In this document: positions 1-9,104 of the stretch, one piece after another
Layout: each line of letters opens with the position of its first letter
Position numbering within the stretch: position 1 is the stretch's first letter
Source: Hyphomicrobiales bacterium
GTDB taxonomy: Bacteria; Pseudomonadota; Alphaproteobacteria; Rhizobiales; Beijerinckiaceae
Reading direction: 5' to 3'
DNA length: 64,000 bases
Assembly (NCBI GenBank): GCA_027489535.1
Contig: JAIXZO010000020.1
Span: 1 to 64,000, forward strand
Position numbers and translations under genes: made by a program
The notes under the pieces: generated by a model
The model's database searches: none
What the model was told of the DNA's origin: nothing
What the model saw: only the letters and a program-made list of their open reading frames with translations

Positions 1-1852
<1,852 letters not shown>

Positions 1853-1994
1853 ATACTCGGACCTTCCGCCCGAGCCATGCCGAAGTCAAGCGGAAGCGGA
1901 GACCGGCGGCGCGGCCCTCGGCTCTCCCGCCGCATGGTCCGTTTCGAGCATCGCGCGTATGATATGCGTCACCCTTCGTCGGGAGCGTCGTCCA

Positions 1995-2549
1995 ATGAAC
2001 CGTCGTGAATTCATCGCCGGCCTCGCCTGCCTTTCGGCATCCCCCGCCCTCGCGCAGATGAGCGCCGCCGGCGCCTACCGCTTCTCCTTCAAAGGCCTCC
2101 ACGCGGAAGAGATCCGCCTGGGAGACCATGCGGGCAAGCCGATCCTCGTCTGCAACACGGCCTCCTTCTGCGGCTTCGCCTCGCAGATGCACGATCTCGA
2201 AAAGCTGCACACCCGCTACGCCATGCGCGGCCTGCTCGTTCTCGGCGTCCCGTCCGGCGATTTCGGCGGGCAGGAAGCCGCGACCGAGAAGGAAATCGAG
2301 GCGCAGGCCGTCCACCAGTTCGGCATCACCTTCCCGCTGACGGCCAAAGCGAAGGTCCGCGGCGAAGACGCGCATCCCTTCTTCAAATGGGCGCTCGCCG
2401 AGAAACCCGCCGACCCGCCCCGCTGGAACTTCCACAAATACCTGATCGACCGTCAGGGCCGCGTGGCCGACGTCTTCTCCACGATGACCAACCCCACCGA
2501 CGCCAGAGTCATCGCCGCCATCGCCAAGGTCCTCGACGCGAAGGCGTGA
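1995..2549 (+). CDS. Glutathione peroxidase family thiol peroxidase with Tat-like signal
   Basis: This 184-residue thioredoxin-fold peroxidase should reduce hydrogen or lipid peroxides. The catalytic region reads CNTASFCGF, with Cys59 in place of selenocysteine, and the WNFHKYLID block supplies the conserved Trp and Asn. The usual glutamine of the catalytic tetrad (family motif CNQFGGQE) is replaced by Asp in PSGDFGGQE. I chose ATG 1995 because it gives a clean export signal: MNRREFI is a twin-arginine-type motif, followed by a hydrophobic stretch ending in ALAQ, so the protein is probably periplasmic. The open frame extends upstream to 1809 but that part overlaps the riboswitch region and is not coding. 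The gene stands alone, divergent from thiC. Confidence 0.9.
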   Translation: MNRREFIAGLACLSASPALAQMSAAGAYRFSFKGLHAEEIRLGDHAGKPILVCNTASFCGFASQMHDLEKLHTRYAMRGLLVLGVPSGDFGGQEAATEKEIEAQAVHQFGITFPLTAKAKVRGEDAHPFFKWALAEKPADPPRWNFHKYLIDRQGRVADVFSTMTNPTDARVIAAIAKVLDAKA

Positions 2550-2585
2550 CGTACGCGGCGTGCCCGTCCTGAAAATGCCCTCAAC

Positions 2586-2692
2586 GTGTCATCCCGGCCG
2601 CAGCGAAGCGGAGAGCCGGGACCCAGCTCTTCCCACGGACGAGAGCCCAAAGCACTGGGTCCCGGGTCCGCTATGCGGCCCGGGATGACACA
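2586..2692. repeat. Intergenic palindromic repeat, GTCATCCCGG family
   Basis: The gap between the peroxidase and the E1 gene holds a long inverted repeat. The left arm begins GTGTCATCCCGG (2586-2597) and runs to GGGACCCAG. The right arm mirrors it as CTGGGTCCCGGG ... CCGGGATGACAC, ending at 2692. The arms would form an extended stem-loop over roughly 105 bases. Elements of this style, with GTCATCCCGG ends and an AGCGAAGCGGAGAGCCGGGACCC core, are common dispersed intergenic repeats in alphaproteobacterial chromosomes. Because the two flanking genes converge here, it could also act as a bidirectional terminator. Confidence 0.75.
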
Positions 2693-2729
2693 TCAGATCC
2701 CGAACCGCAGTCGTTGACCGGGATCAGTC

Positions 2730-5129
2730 TCAAGCCGCCGTCACGCGATGGCGGATGGGGCGGCCGGGGCGCACTTCTTCCACCGCCTCGATGATCGCGT
2801 TCGCGTCGATGCCGTGATGGGCATAGAGGTCGCCGATGGTGCCGGTCTGGCCGAAATGCTCCACGCCGAGCGAGCGCACGCGGTGGCCCCGCACGCCGCC
2901 CAACCACGCCAACGTCGCCGGGTGCCCGTCGATCACGCTGACGATGGCGCAATCGCGCGACAGCGGCGCGAAAAGCCGCTCGATATGGCTCTCCGCGCGA
3001 ATCCCGCGCGCCCTTGCCCGCGAGGCCGCCGTCCAGCCCGCATTCAGCCGGTCGGCGGACGTGATCGCCAGCAGACCCACGTCGCGCCGATCCTCCGCGA
3101 TGAAGCCCGCCGCCGCGATCGCTTCCGGCGCGACCGTGCCGGTATAGGCGATCACGGCCTCGGCATTCGGGCCCGGCTTGCGCAGCCAATAGGCCCCCGC
3201 GATCACGTCCTGCGCCAAGGCGGGCGTCATCTCGCGCACGGGCTGGTCCAGCATCCGTGTCGAAAGCCGCAGATACACCGACCCGCCGCCTTCGTCGCGG
3301 CCCCAAGCCGTGGGGTCCGCATGGTCCTTGCGCGCGTCGCGCTGCATGTAGTCGAAACCCCAGCGCATGATCGTCGCGAGTTCGTCGACGAAAGCCGGCT
3401 CGAACGAAGCGAGGCCGTCCTGCGCCATGCCGATCAACGGCGTCGCGATGGATTGATGCGCCCCGCCCTCCGGCGCGAGCGTGACCCCCGAAGGCGTCGC
3501 CACCACCATGAAGCGCGCGTCCTGATAACAGGCGTAATTCAGCGCATCGAGGCCGCGCTTGATGAAGGGGTCGTAGAGCGTGCCGACGGGCAGCAGCCGC
3601 TCGCCATGGATGGAATGCGAAAGGCCGAGCGCCGACAGCATGATGAACAGGTTCATCTCGGCGATGCCGAGTTCCAGATGCTGTCCCTTGGGCGAAGCGT
3701 CCCACGAGAAGGTCGAGGGGATCTTCTCCTTGCGGAACAGATCGACCTGTTCCTCCCGCGCGAACAGCGCGCGTCGGTTCACCCATCCGCCGAGATTGGT
3801 CGAGACGGTCACGTCCGGAGACGTCGTCACCACACGCTCGGCCATCGGATGATCGGAACGCGCCAACTCGCTGAGAACGAGGCCGAATCCCTGCTGCGTC
3901 GACATCGACGCCGCCGGCTTGAAATCGAGCTTTTCCGGCACCGGAATGCGCGGCGCCTCGTAACGCCGCCGTCCCTTCTGTACGAAGGGCACGTCCTTCA
4001 AGAAGGCTTCGATCTCGGGCTCCGCGAAGGGCATGCCCTCCAGCCGGTCCCATTCATGGCCCGGCCGCACGCCCTGCCGCTCGCGCCAAGCCTCCATCTG
4101 CGTGGGCGTCATCAGCCCCGCATGATTGTCCTTGTGGCCTTGGAACGGCAGGCCCATGCCCTTGATCGTATAGGCGATGAAACAGACCGGCCGGTCGTGA
4201 TCGACGGCCTCGAAGGCGTCGAGCACGGTCGCCATGTCGTGCCCGCCGAGGTTCGACATCAGCGCGAGCAGGGTCTCGTCCGAGCGGCTCTCGATCAGCT
4301 GCGTAACCTCGCCCTGATCGCCTATCTCGTCGAGCAACCGTTTGCGGAATGCCGCTCCGCCTTGGAAGCACAGCGCCGCATAAAGCTGGTTCGGGCAGGC
4401 ATCGATCCAGCGGCGCAGGGCTTCCCCGCCCGGCTCGGCAAAGGCGGCTTCCATCAGCCGCCCGTATTTCAGGATCACGACGTCCCAGCCGAAATTGCGG
4501 AACATCGATTCGAACTTCTCCCAAAGCCCCTCGCGGATCACCGCGTCGAGGCTCTGGCGGTTGTAGTCGACGATCCACCAGGTGTTGCGCAGTCCCTGCT
4601 TCCACCCGTCGATCAGCGCCTCGTAGATGTTGCCCTCGTCCATCTCCGCGTCGCCCACCAGTGCGATCATGCGGCCTTCGGGCTTGTCCTTCGCCCAGCC
4701 GTGCGCGCGCACGTAATCCTGCACGATGGAGGAGAACAGCGTCTGCGCCACGCCGAGGCCGACGGAGCCCGTGGAGAAGTCCACGTCGTCCACGTCCTTG
4801 GTACGCGAGGGGTAGGACTGCGCGCCGCCGAAGCCGCGGAAATTCTCCAGCTTCTCGCGCGTCTGATGCCCCAGCAGATATTGGATCGCGTGGAACACCG
4901 GGCTCGCATGCGGCTTCACCGCCACCCGGTCCTGCGGGCGCAGTACGCGGAAATACAGCGCCGAGAGGATGGTCGCGAGCGAAGCGGACGACGCCTGATG
5001 CCCGCCCACCTTCAACCCGTCGCGATTGGCGCGCACGTGATTGGCGTGGTGGATCGTCCAGGAGGACAGCCACAACACCTTCTTTTCCAAGGCCTGCAGC
5101 ATGGCGAGGGACGCATCGGAGCGGGGCAT
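2730..5129 (-). CDS. Homodimeric 2-oxo-acid dehydrogenase E1 component (AceE/MdeB-like)
   Basis: This 799-residue protein belongs to the thiamine-diphosphate E1 family of single-chain pyruvate dehydrogenases. It carries the ThDP-Mg motif GDAEMDEGNIYEA near residues 157-170 with WWIVDYNRQSLD after it, and in the second half the transketolase-like pyrimidine-binding and C-terminal domains. ATG 5129 (MPRSDASLAM) is preferred over the longer frame to 5210 because GGTGGAG lies just upstream and the extra residues are low-quality sequence. No E2 or E3 gene is adjacent. The divergent Lrp/AsnC regulator recalls the mdeR-mdeB pair of Pseudomonas methionine catabolism, where MdeB handles 2-oxobutyrate. 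The substrate here (pyruvate, 2-oxobutyrate or another branched acid) cannot be decided from sequence. Confidence 0.85.
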   Translation of the reverse strand: MPRSDASLAMLQALEKKVLWLSSWTIHHANHVRANRDGLKVGGHQASSASLATILSALYFRVLRPQDRVAVKPHASPVFHAIQYLLGHQTREKLENFRGFGGAQSYPSRTKDVDDVDFSTGSVGLGVAQTLFSSIVQDYVRAHGWAKDKPEGRMIALVGDAEMDEGNIYEALIDGWKQGLRNTWWIVDYNRQSLDAVIREGLWEKFESMFRNFGWDVVILKYGRLMEAAFAEPGGEALRRWIDACPNQLYAALCFQGGAAFRKRLLDEIGDQGEVTQLIESRSDETLLALMSNLGGHDMATVLDAFEAVDHDRPVCFIAYTIKGMGLPFQGHKDNHAGLMTPTQMEAWRERQGVRPGHEWDRLEGMPFAEPEIEAFLKDVPFVQKGRRRYEAPRIPVPEKLDFKPAASMSTQQGFGLVLSELARSDHPMAERVVTTSPDVTVSTNLGGWVNRRALFAREEQVDLFRKEKIPSTFSWDASPKGQHLELGIAEMNLFIMLSALGLSHSIHGERLLPVGTLYDPFIKRGLDALNYACYQDARFMVVATPSGVTLAPEGGAHQSIATPLIGMAQDGLASFEPAFVDELATIMRWGFDYMQRDARKDHADPTAWGRDEGGGSVYLRLSTRMLDQPVREMTPALAQDVIAGAYWLRKPGPNAEAVIAYTGTVAPEAIAAAGFIAEDRRDVGLLAITSADRLNAGWTAASRARARGIRAESHIERLFAPLSRDCAIVSVIDGHPATLAWLGGVRGHRVRSLGVEHFGQTGTIGDLYAHHGIDANAIIEAVEEVRPGRPIRHRVTAA

Positions 5130-5214
5130 GTCGGTCTCCACCTTCGGATGATGAAGCCTAACGCCGGACTTGCGGCATTTTTTCCCGTTCTTTGCCTGAC
5201 GCGGCGTCATTTTT

Positions 5215-5258
5215 GGAATAATTTACCCGTCCCGAGACCTGAACGGCAAAATCATTCC
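5215..5258. promoter_or_regulatory. Candidate Lrp/AsnC operator between the E1 gene and its regulator
   Basis: An imperfect inverted repeat flanks the start of the regulator gene: GGAATAATTT at 5215-5224 and AAATCATTCC at 5249-5258, matching at 9 of 10 positions when one arm is inverted. The arm centres are about 34 bp apart, close to three helical turns, and the spacing region is notably AT-richer than its surroundings. The right arm ends one base before the regulator ATG, as expected for autoregulation. Lrp-family octamers bind such spaced arms, but binding here is inferred. Confidence 0.45.
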
Positions 5259-5259
5259 C

Positions 5260-5721
5260 ATGATCGAACTCGACGCAACGGACCGCAAAATCCTCGCGGT
5301 CCTGCAGACCGACAGCCGCACCACCGTGCAGGACCTCGCCGAGCGGGTCGGCCTGTCCCCCTCCCCGTGCCACCGCCGCGTCAAACGGCTGGAAGAGGCG
5401 GGCGTCATCACGCGCTACATCGCGATGATCGACCAGCGCAGCGTCGGCCTTCCCGTCAGCGTCTTCATCTCGATCAAGCTGGAACGCCAGCGCGAAGAGG
5501 ATCTCGACCGCTTCGCGCGCACCATCCAAGGCTGGCGCGAGGTGCTCGAATGCTACCTCATGACCGGCCCGCGCGATTACCTGCTCCGCGTGGTCGTGGC
5601 CGATCTCGCCGCTTATGAGCGCTTCCTGAAGGAAAAGCTGACCCGCATCGACGGCGTCTCCTCCATCGAATCGAGCTTCGCGCTCGATCAGGTCAAATAT
5701 TCCATCGCCTTGCCGGTTTGA
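5260..5721 (+). CDS. Lrp/AsnC family transcriptional regulator
   Basis: The protein has 153 residues, the usual size for this feast/famine regulator family. Residues 1-60 form the winged helix-turn-helix (IELDATDRKILAVLQTDSR, then VQDLAERVGLSPSPCHRRVK), and residues 65-150 form the RAM effector domain (VFISIKLERQ, CYLMTGPRDYLLRVV, SIESSFALDQVKYS). It is transcribed away from the E1 gene across a 130-base gap that holds a candidate operator, so it most likely senses an amino acid or 2-oxo acid and controls the E1 gene and itself. The ATG at 5260 starts directly at the conserved LDxxDxxIL segment. The specific ligand is unknown. Confidence 0.93.
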   Translation: MIELDATDRKILAVLQTDSRTTVQDLAERVGLSPSPCHRRVKRLEEAGVITRYIAMIDQRSVGLPVSVFISIKLERQREEDLDRFARTIQGWREVLECYLMTGPRDYLLRVVVADLAAYERFLKEKLTRIDGVSSIESSFALDQVKYSIALPV

Positions 5722-5728
5722 GGGGTCA

Positions 5729-6358
5729 TCAGGGCGTGCGCACGTCCTGCAGCACCTCGTTGCGGCGCAGAAACGGCAGCGTCCACGGCGGGTCGTAATA
5801 GGCGAAGGTCGCCTCGCCCGTAGGCTTCAGCCCCTTGCGGCTCATGAAGCCCGCAAGTTCCGCCCGCTGCTCCTCCATCGCGGCATCGGTCCGGAACCCC
5901 GAAAAGCGCAGCGCCGCCACCGTGCGCGCCGGCACCGGAACGATGCGGATGCGCGGATCCTTCGGCTTCGGCAAGGTCGCGAGCGTGTATTCGGCGGGCA
6001 TGATGAAGCGCACCCGCCACCCCGCATCCGCCGCCTGCTGCGTCACCGGCGCGGTCATGGCGATGGACGCGCCCTTGGTGGCGGGGGCCTGCATCACCGG
6101 CGCGGTCATCGCGATCTTCGCGGCCGGTTCATTGCCGCCGAAAATGAAACCCGCGAGAAGGCGAAAGCCCGCATTCACCGCCTCGTCCCGCGTCCCGCCA
6201 ACCGTCACCTCGGCCGCCAATTGCGGCTCGTAGCGCCGCAGTTCGAAAGCGCCGTCGCTTTCCAGCACGCGATATTTCGGTTCCTCGGTGGCCATCACGC
6301 GTCCGCCTCCGACGGAAAGAAAAAAGGCGAGAACCAACACGCTCCAAAACCGGATCAT
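5729..6358 (-). CDS. SOUL-family heme-binding protein, exported
   Basis: The 209-residue product shows the SOUL/HBP signature: YRVLESDGAFELRRYEPQ near the mature N-terminus, then two copies of the IAMTAPV block (IAMTAPVMQ and IAMTAPVTQ), and VRFIMPAEYTLATLP in the middle. SOUL proteins bind heme or related tetrapyrroles; their physiological role in bacteria is unclear. ATG 6358 is preferred because GGGAGAGGG precedes it and it gives a typical signal sequence (MIRFWSVLVLAFFLSVGGG), so the protein is expected outside the cytoplasm. It converges with the lrp-type gene, with 7 bases between the stops. No heme gene lies nearby. Confidence 0.87.
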   Translation of the reverse strand: MIRFWSVLVLAFFLSVGGGRVMATEEPKYRVLESDGAFELRRYEPQLAAEVTVGGTRDEAVNAGFRLLAGFIFGGNEPAAKIAMTAPVMQAPATKGASIAMTAPVTQQAADAGWRVRFIMPAEYTLATLPKPKDPRIRIVPVPARTVAALRFSGFRTDAAMEEQRAELAGFMSRKGLKPTGEATFAYYDPPWTLPFLRRNEVLQDVRTP

Positions 6359-6464
6359 CGCGACGCCCTCTCCCGTTCCCCGCCGCCGTCGTGCGGGTCC
6401 TTCAAACATGGCGTGCAAACGCCGCGATGGAAGACCGTCACGGAAAAGGCAGGCCCGAAACGAG

Positions 6465-6490
6465 AAAGGGCAGCCCGGAGGCTGCCCTTT
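6465..6490 (-). terminator. Rho-independent terminator of rpsD
   Basis: A perfect 8-bp stem GGGCAGCC (6468-6475) and GGCTGCCC (6480-6487), flanked by AAA and TTT runs, lies 25 bases after the rpsD stop. It is nearly symmetrical, so it could also stop transcription on the plus strand. Confidence 0.8.
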
Positions 6491-6514
6491 TCGTATCGTC
6501 GAGGCCGAGGCCGA

Positions 6515-7132
6515 TCAGCGTGAGTAGAACTCGACGACCAGGTTCGGTTCCATCTGGACCGGGTACGGCACGTCCGCGAGCAGCGGGATGCGCGCGAACT
6601 TGGCGGTCATCTTGTTGTGGTCGACCTCGATGTAGTCGGGCGTGTCGCGCTCGGCGAGCGTCGAAGCCTCGAGCACGATGGCGAGCTGCTTGGAAGCCTG
6701 CTTCACCTCGATCACGTCGCCGACCTTCACGAGGTAGGACGAGATGTTGACGCGCTTGCCGTTGACGCGGATGTGGCCGTGGTTGACGAACTGGCGGGCC
6801 GCGAACGGGGTCGCCACGAACTTCGAACGGTACACCACGGCGTCGAGGCGACGCTCGAGCAGGCCGATCAGGTTCTCGCTGGAGTCGCCGCGCAGGCGGA
6901 TCGCCTCTTCGTAGTAACGGCGGAACTGCTTCTCGGAGATGTTGGCGTAGTAGCCTTTGAGCTTCTGCTTGGCGCGCAGCTGCGTGCCGAAGTCGGACAT
7001 CTTGCCCTTGCGGCGCTGGCCGTGCTGGCCGGGGCCGTATTCGCGCTTGTTCACGGGGCTCTTGGGACGGCCCCAGATGTTCTGGCCGAGACGGCGGTCG
7101 ATCTTGTGCTTCGCCTGAATGCGCTTGGTCAT
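6515..7132 (-). CDS. rpsD: 30S ribosomal protein S4
   Basis: S4 is a primary 16S rRNA binding protein and assembly nucleator of the small subunit body. The 205-residue length is standard. It begins [22 protein letters not shown], continues with the S4 N-terminal domain, and carries the S4 RNA-binding domain [13 protein letters not shown] ... [19 protein letters not shown] around residues 90-140. ATG 7132 has a good GAGGAAA site upstream; the longer frame to 7261 is not family-like. It stands as a single gene with its own terminator, the usual arrangement in this order. Confidence 0.98.
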   Translation of the reverse strand: MTKRIQAKHKIDRRLGQNIWGRPKSPVNKREYGPGQHGQRRKGKMSDFGTQLRAKQKLKGYYANISEKQFRRYYEEAIRLRGDSSENLIGLLERRLDAVVYRSKFVATPFAARQFVNHGHIRVNGKRVNISSYLVKVGDVIEVKQASKQLAIVLEASTLAERDTPDYIEVDHNKMTAKFARIPLLADVPYPVQMEPNLVVEFYSR

Positions 7133-7333
7133 CGCGTTTCCTCGAAAAGGAAGGTTGTGAGGAACGCGCCCTCCTCTGTCCCCCGGAAGGGAGACCGACA
7201 GATCCGCGAGGCACGTACGCCACGGGATCACGGGTGCGTCAAACGACAGGGCGAGCCGCAAGGCCCGCCCGTTCGTTGATGCGTCACATAAAGGAGGGGT
7301 CGGCGGGTGTCAAACGAACACGACCGAACCGCT

Positions 7334-7825
7334 TCAATCTCGGCGGCCCTTCAAGAGAACGAAGGCCGCGAAGGCGCGCTTGTCCTTTCCCGCCACGCGG
7401 TCGAAGGCCCTGATGGCGGCCTCGACCCGCGCGACCTCGACGAGCACGGAGGAACGGCTGAACCGTGCCGCCGGATCATAGTCCGCGTCGTGCCGCGTCT
7501 TCTGAATCGTTGCGAAAAGCTGCGCAAAATCCTGAATGTCTCTGGGGAACGATGAAATTCGCGCGCTTTGACACTGGTTCTTGGCGAAGCCGTGCTCGAG
7601 AGAGCGATAGACTTGGGTCCATGCCGGCTTGCTGCGTTCCCTGCCCGCTCCGATCAGCATGTCGGCGCAACATCGCGCCAAAGTATGGAACATGGCATAA
7701 TACGCCGTGCTGACCGAGCGCCTCAGAAAGGCATGTTTCGGCTTTTTCCCGTCGCCCTTCGCAAGCAGCCTCGCGGCTTCAACGAGATCCTGCGGCTTTA
7801 CGTGGGTTGGGTGCAGCGCGGTCAT
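7334..7825 (-). CDS. HEPN-domain protein (UPF0332-like), possible toxin-like partner
   Basis: The product, 163 residues from ATG 7825, has the hallmark helices of the HEPN superfamily: FLRRSVSTAYYAMFHTLAR near residues 33-51 and the second conserved segment KTRHDADYDP near residues 110-120. HEPN proteins are often RNases or scaffolds in defence and toxin-antitoxin modules. The RHDADYD segment resembles the UPF0332 type rather than the classic R-X4-6-H nuclease motif, so catalysis is not assured. The gene overlaps the upstream small gene by 47 bases, implying coupled expression. An alternative ATG at 7861 has GAGGAAG immediately before it and would add 12 residues. The local sequence is AT-richer than its neighbours, which hints at later acquisition. 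Confidence 0.75.
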   Translation of the reverse strand: MTALHPTHVKPQDLVEAARLLAKGDGKKPKHAFLRRSVSTAYYAMFHTLARCCADMLIGAGRERSKPAWTQVYRSLEHGFAKNQCQSARISSFPRDIQDFAQLFATIQKTRHDADYDPAARFSRSSVLVEVARVEAAIRAFDRVAGKDKRAFAAFVLLKGRRD

Positions 7826-8090
7826 CTTGTTCTGAAATGAATGAGAAAATGGGGAATGCATCTTCCTCGGCCTTCAAAAGCGAAGGCCTCACCACGCGGA
7901 CGACGGACACCAATTCCGCCGCGTTCACCTTGTCCTCGCTGCCGGCGAAAACGACGTCGACGAGCAGCACGCGATCACCATCCATATCGGTCCCGTCGCT
8001 GACGCGGACGTCGCGCACGACGAGGCGCGGATACTCTTCGGCCAGCCTCGACCGGATCACGCCTTCGATCTGATCGATGTCGCGCTTCAT
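7779..8090 (-). CDS. Small protein of unknown function, partner of the HEPN gene
   Basis: This 103-residue acidic protein (MKRDIDQIEGVIRSRLAEEY, then VRDVRVSDGTDMDGDRVLLV) is not one I recognise. It lacks the GSX10D nucleotidyltransferase motif expected of the MNT partner of many HEPN toxins and shows no helix-turn-helix. The predicted pattern is one helix followed by beta strands, with a disordered tail (DDRAAPNPRKAAGSR). Its 3' end overlaps the HEPN gene in another frame, so the two are translated together. Position and overlap suggest an antitoxin or regulatory subunit, but that is inference only. ATG 8090 follows an AGGAAAG site at slightly long spacing. Confidence 0.65.
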   Translation of the reverse strand: MKRDIDQIEGVIRSRLAEEYPRLVVRDVRVSDGTDMDGDRVLLVDVVFAGSEDKVNAAELVSVVRVVRPSLLKAEEDAFPIFSFISEQDDRAAPNPRKAAGSR

Positions 8091-8119
8091 CGTGAAATGT
8101 CTTTCCTCAAATCAGACAA

Positions 8120-8986
8120 TCAGGATGCGCCTTCGACAGGTCTGCCGCAAGTCCGTTCCGCGGCCGAGACGGGAATGCCTCCCACCTCAGCGCTCGGCAA
8201 TCCCCGCTCCGCCAAAACCCTCTCCAGCCCCGGCGAGAGCGAATGTCCGGAGGTGAACAGCGCCCGCGCGTCGTTGCGTGCCGGCACGCCGGGCACGGCC
8301 TCGCCGAGCAACTGAACGACGCGGCGGGCGATGGCCGGCGCGGGGTCGATCCATGTGACGGGCCAGGGCGCGAGAGCTTCGAGTCGCGCGAGCACGAGCG
8401 GATAATGGGTGCAGGCCAAAGCCACCACGTCCGTCGCGCCGCCTTCGTCGCGCACGAAGCACGGGGCTATTTCCGCCGCGAGGTCCGCGTCGGACACCGC
8501 CTCGCCGCGCATGAAGGCCTCCGCCAGCCCGGCCAGCCGCGGCGCACCCACCAGCGTCACCCGGCAGTCGCCCGCAAAGGTGCGGATCAACTCGGCGGTA
8601 TATTCCTGCCGCACCGTGCCGGGCGTTCCCAGCACGCTGATCCGCCGCGAGGTCGAGGCCGCCGCGGCGGGCTTCACCGCGGGCACCGTGCCGACGAACG
8701 GCACGTCGAAACGCCCGCGCAGCGCCTGCAGCGCAATGGTCGAGGCGGTGTTGCAGGCGATAACGATCAGGTCCGGTGCGACGCGCGCGATCAGCCGCTC
8801 CATCACGAGCGTCACCCGCGCGACGAGCTCCGCGTCGCTCAGGCGGCCGTAGGGAAAGCCCGCATCGTCCGCCGCGTAGACGATCCGCGCATCCGGGCGC
8901 GCCCGCGCCACATGCGCGTGGACGCTGAGGCCGCCGAGGCCGGAATCGAAGACGAGGATCGTGGGCGAAGCGTCGGGAAAGTTCAT
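8120..8986 (-). CDS. murI: Glutamate racemase
   Basis: MurI interconverts L- and D-glutamate for peptidoglycan. The 288-residue product has the N-terminal FDSGLGGLSV motif, the first catalytic cysteine in VIACNTAST (Cys78) and the second in ALACTHYPL near residue 190. ATG 8986 (MNFPDASPTILVF) places the start at the usual distance from FDSGLGG. In-frame ATGs at 9040 and 9052 would add 18-22 residues and have a GGGGTG at -10, so a longer form cannot be excluded. It lies in the same direction as the HEPN module, with 29 bases between them. Confidence 0.94.
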   Translation of the reverse strand: MNFPDASPTILVFDSGLGGLSVHAHVARARPDARIVYAADDAGFPYGRLSDAELVARVTLVMERLIARVAPDLIVIACNTASTIALQALRGRFDVPFVGTVPAVKPAAAASTSRRISVLGTPGTVRQEYTAELIRTFAGDCRVTLVGAPRLAGLAEAFMRGEAVSDADLAAEIAPCFVRDEGGATDVVALACTHYPLVLARLEALAPWPVTWIDPAPAIARRVVQLLGEAVPGVPARNDARALFTSGHSLSPGLERVLAERGLPSAEVGGIPVSAAERTCGRPVEGAS

Positions 8987-9104
8987 GGGCGTGACCGTGC
9001 AGCCCTCATAGACCGTCCCGGCGGAAAGATCGACACGCATGCGGCACCCCACGAAACGCCGTCATTTCGCGCCCGCCGGAGTAAAGGTTTCGTTGCCTGC
9101 GGGG

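Noticed and set aside
2748-5618. A 956-codon plus-strand frame opposite the E1 gene running into the regulator
   Set aside because: Antisense of a well-supported enzyme, and its end overlaps the Lrp/AsnC gene in another frame.
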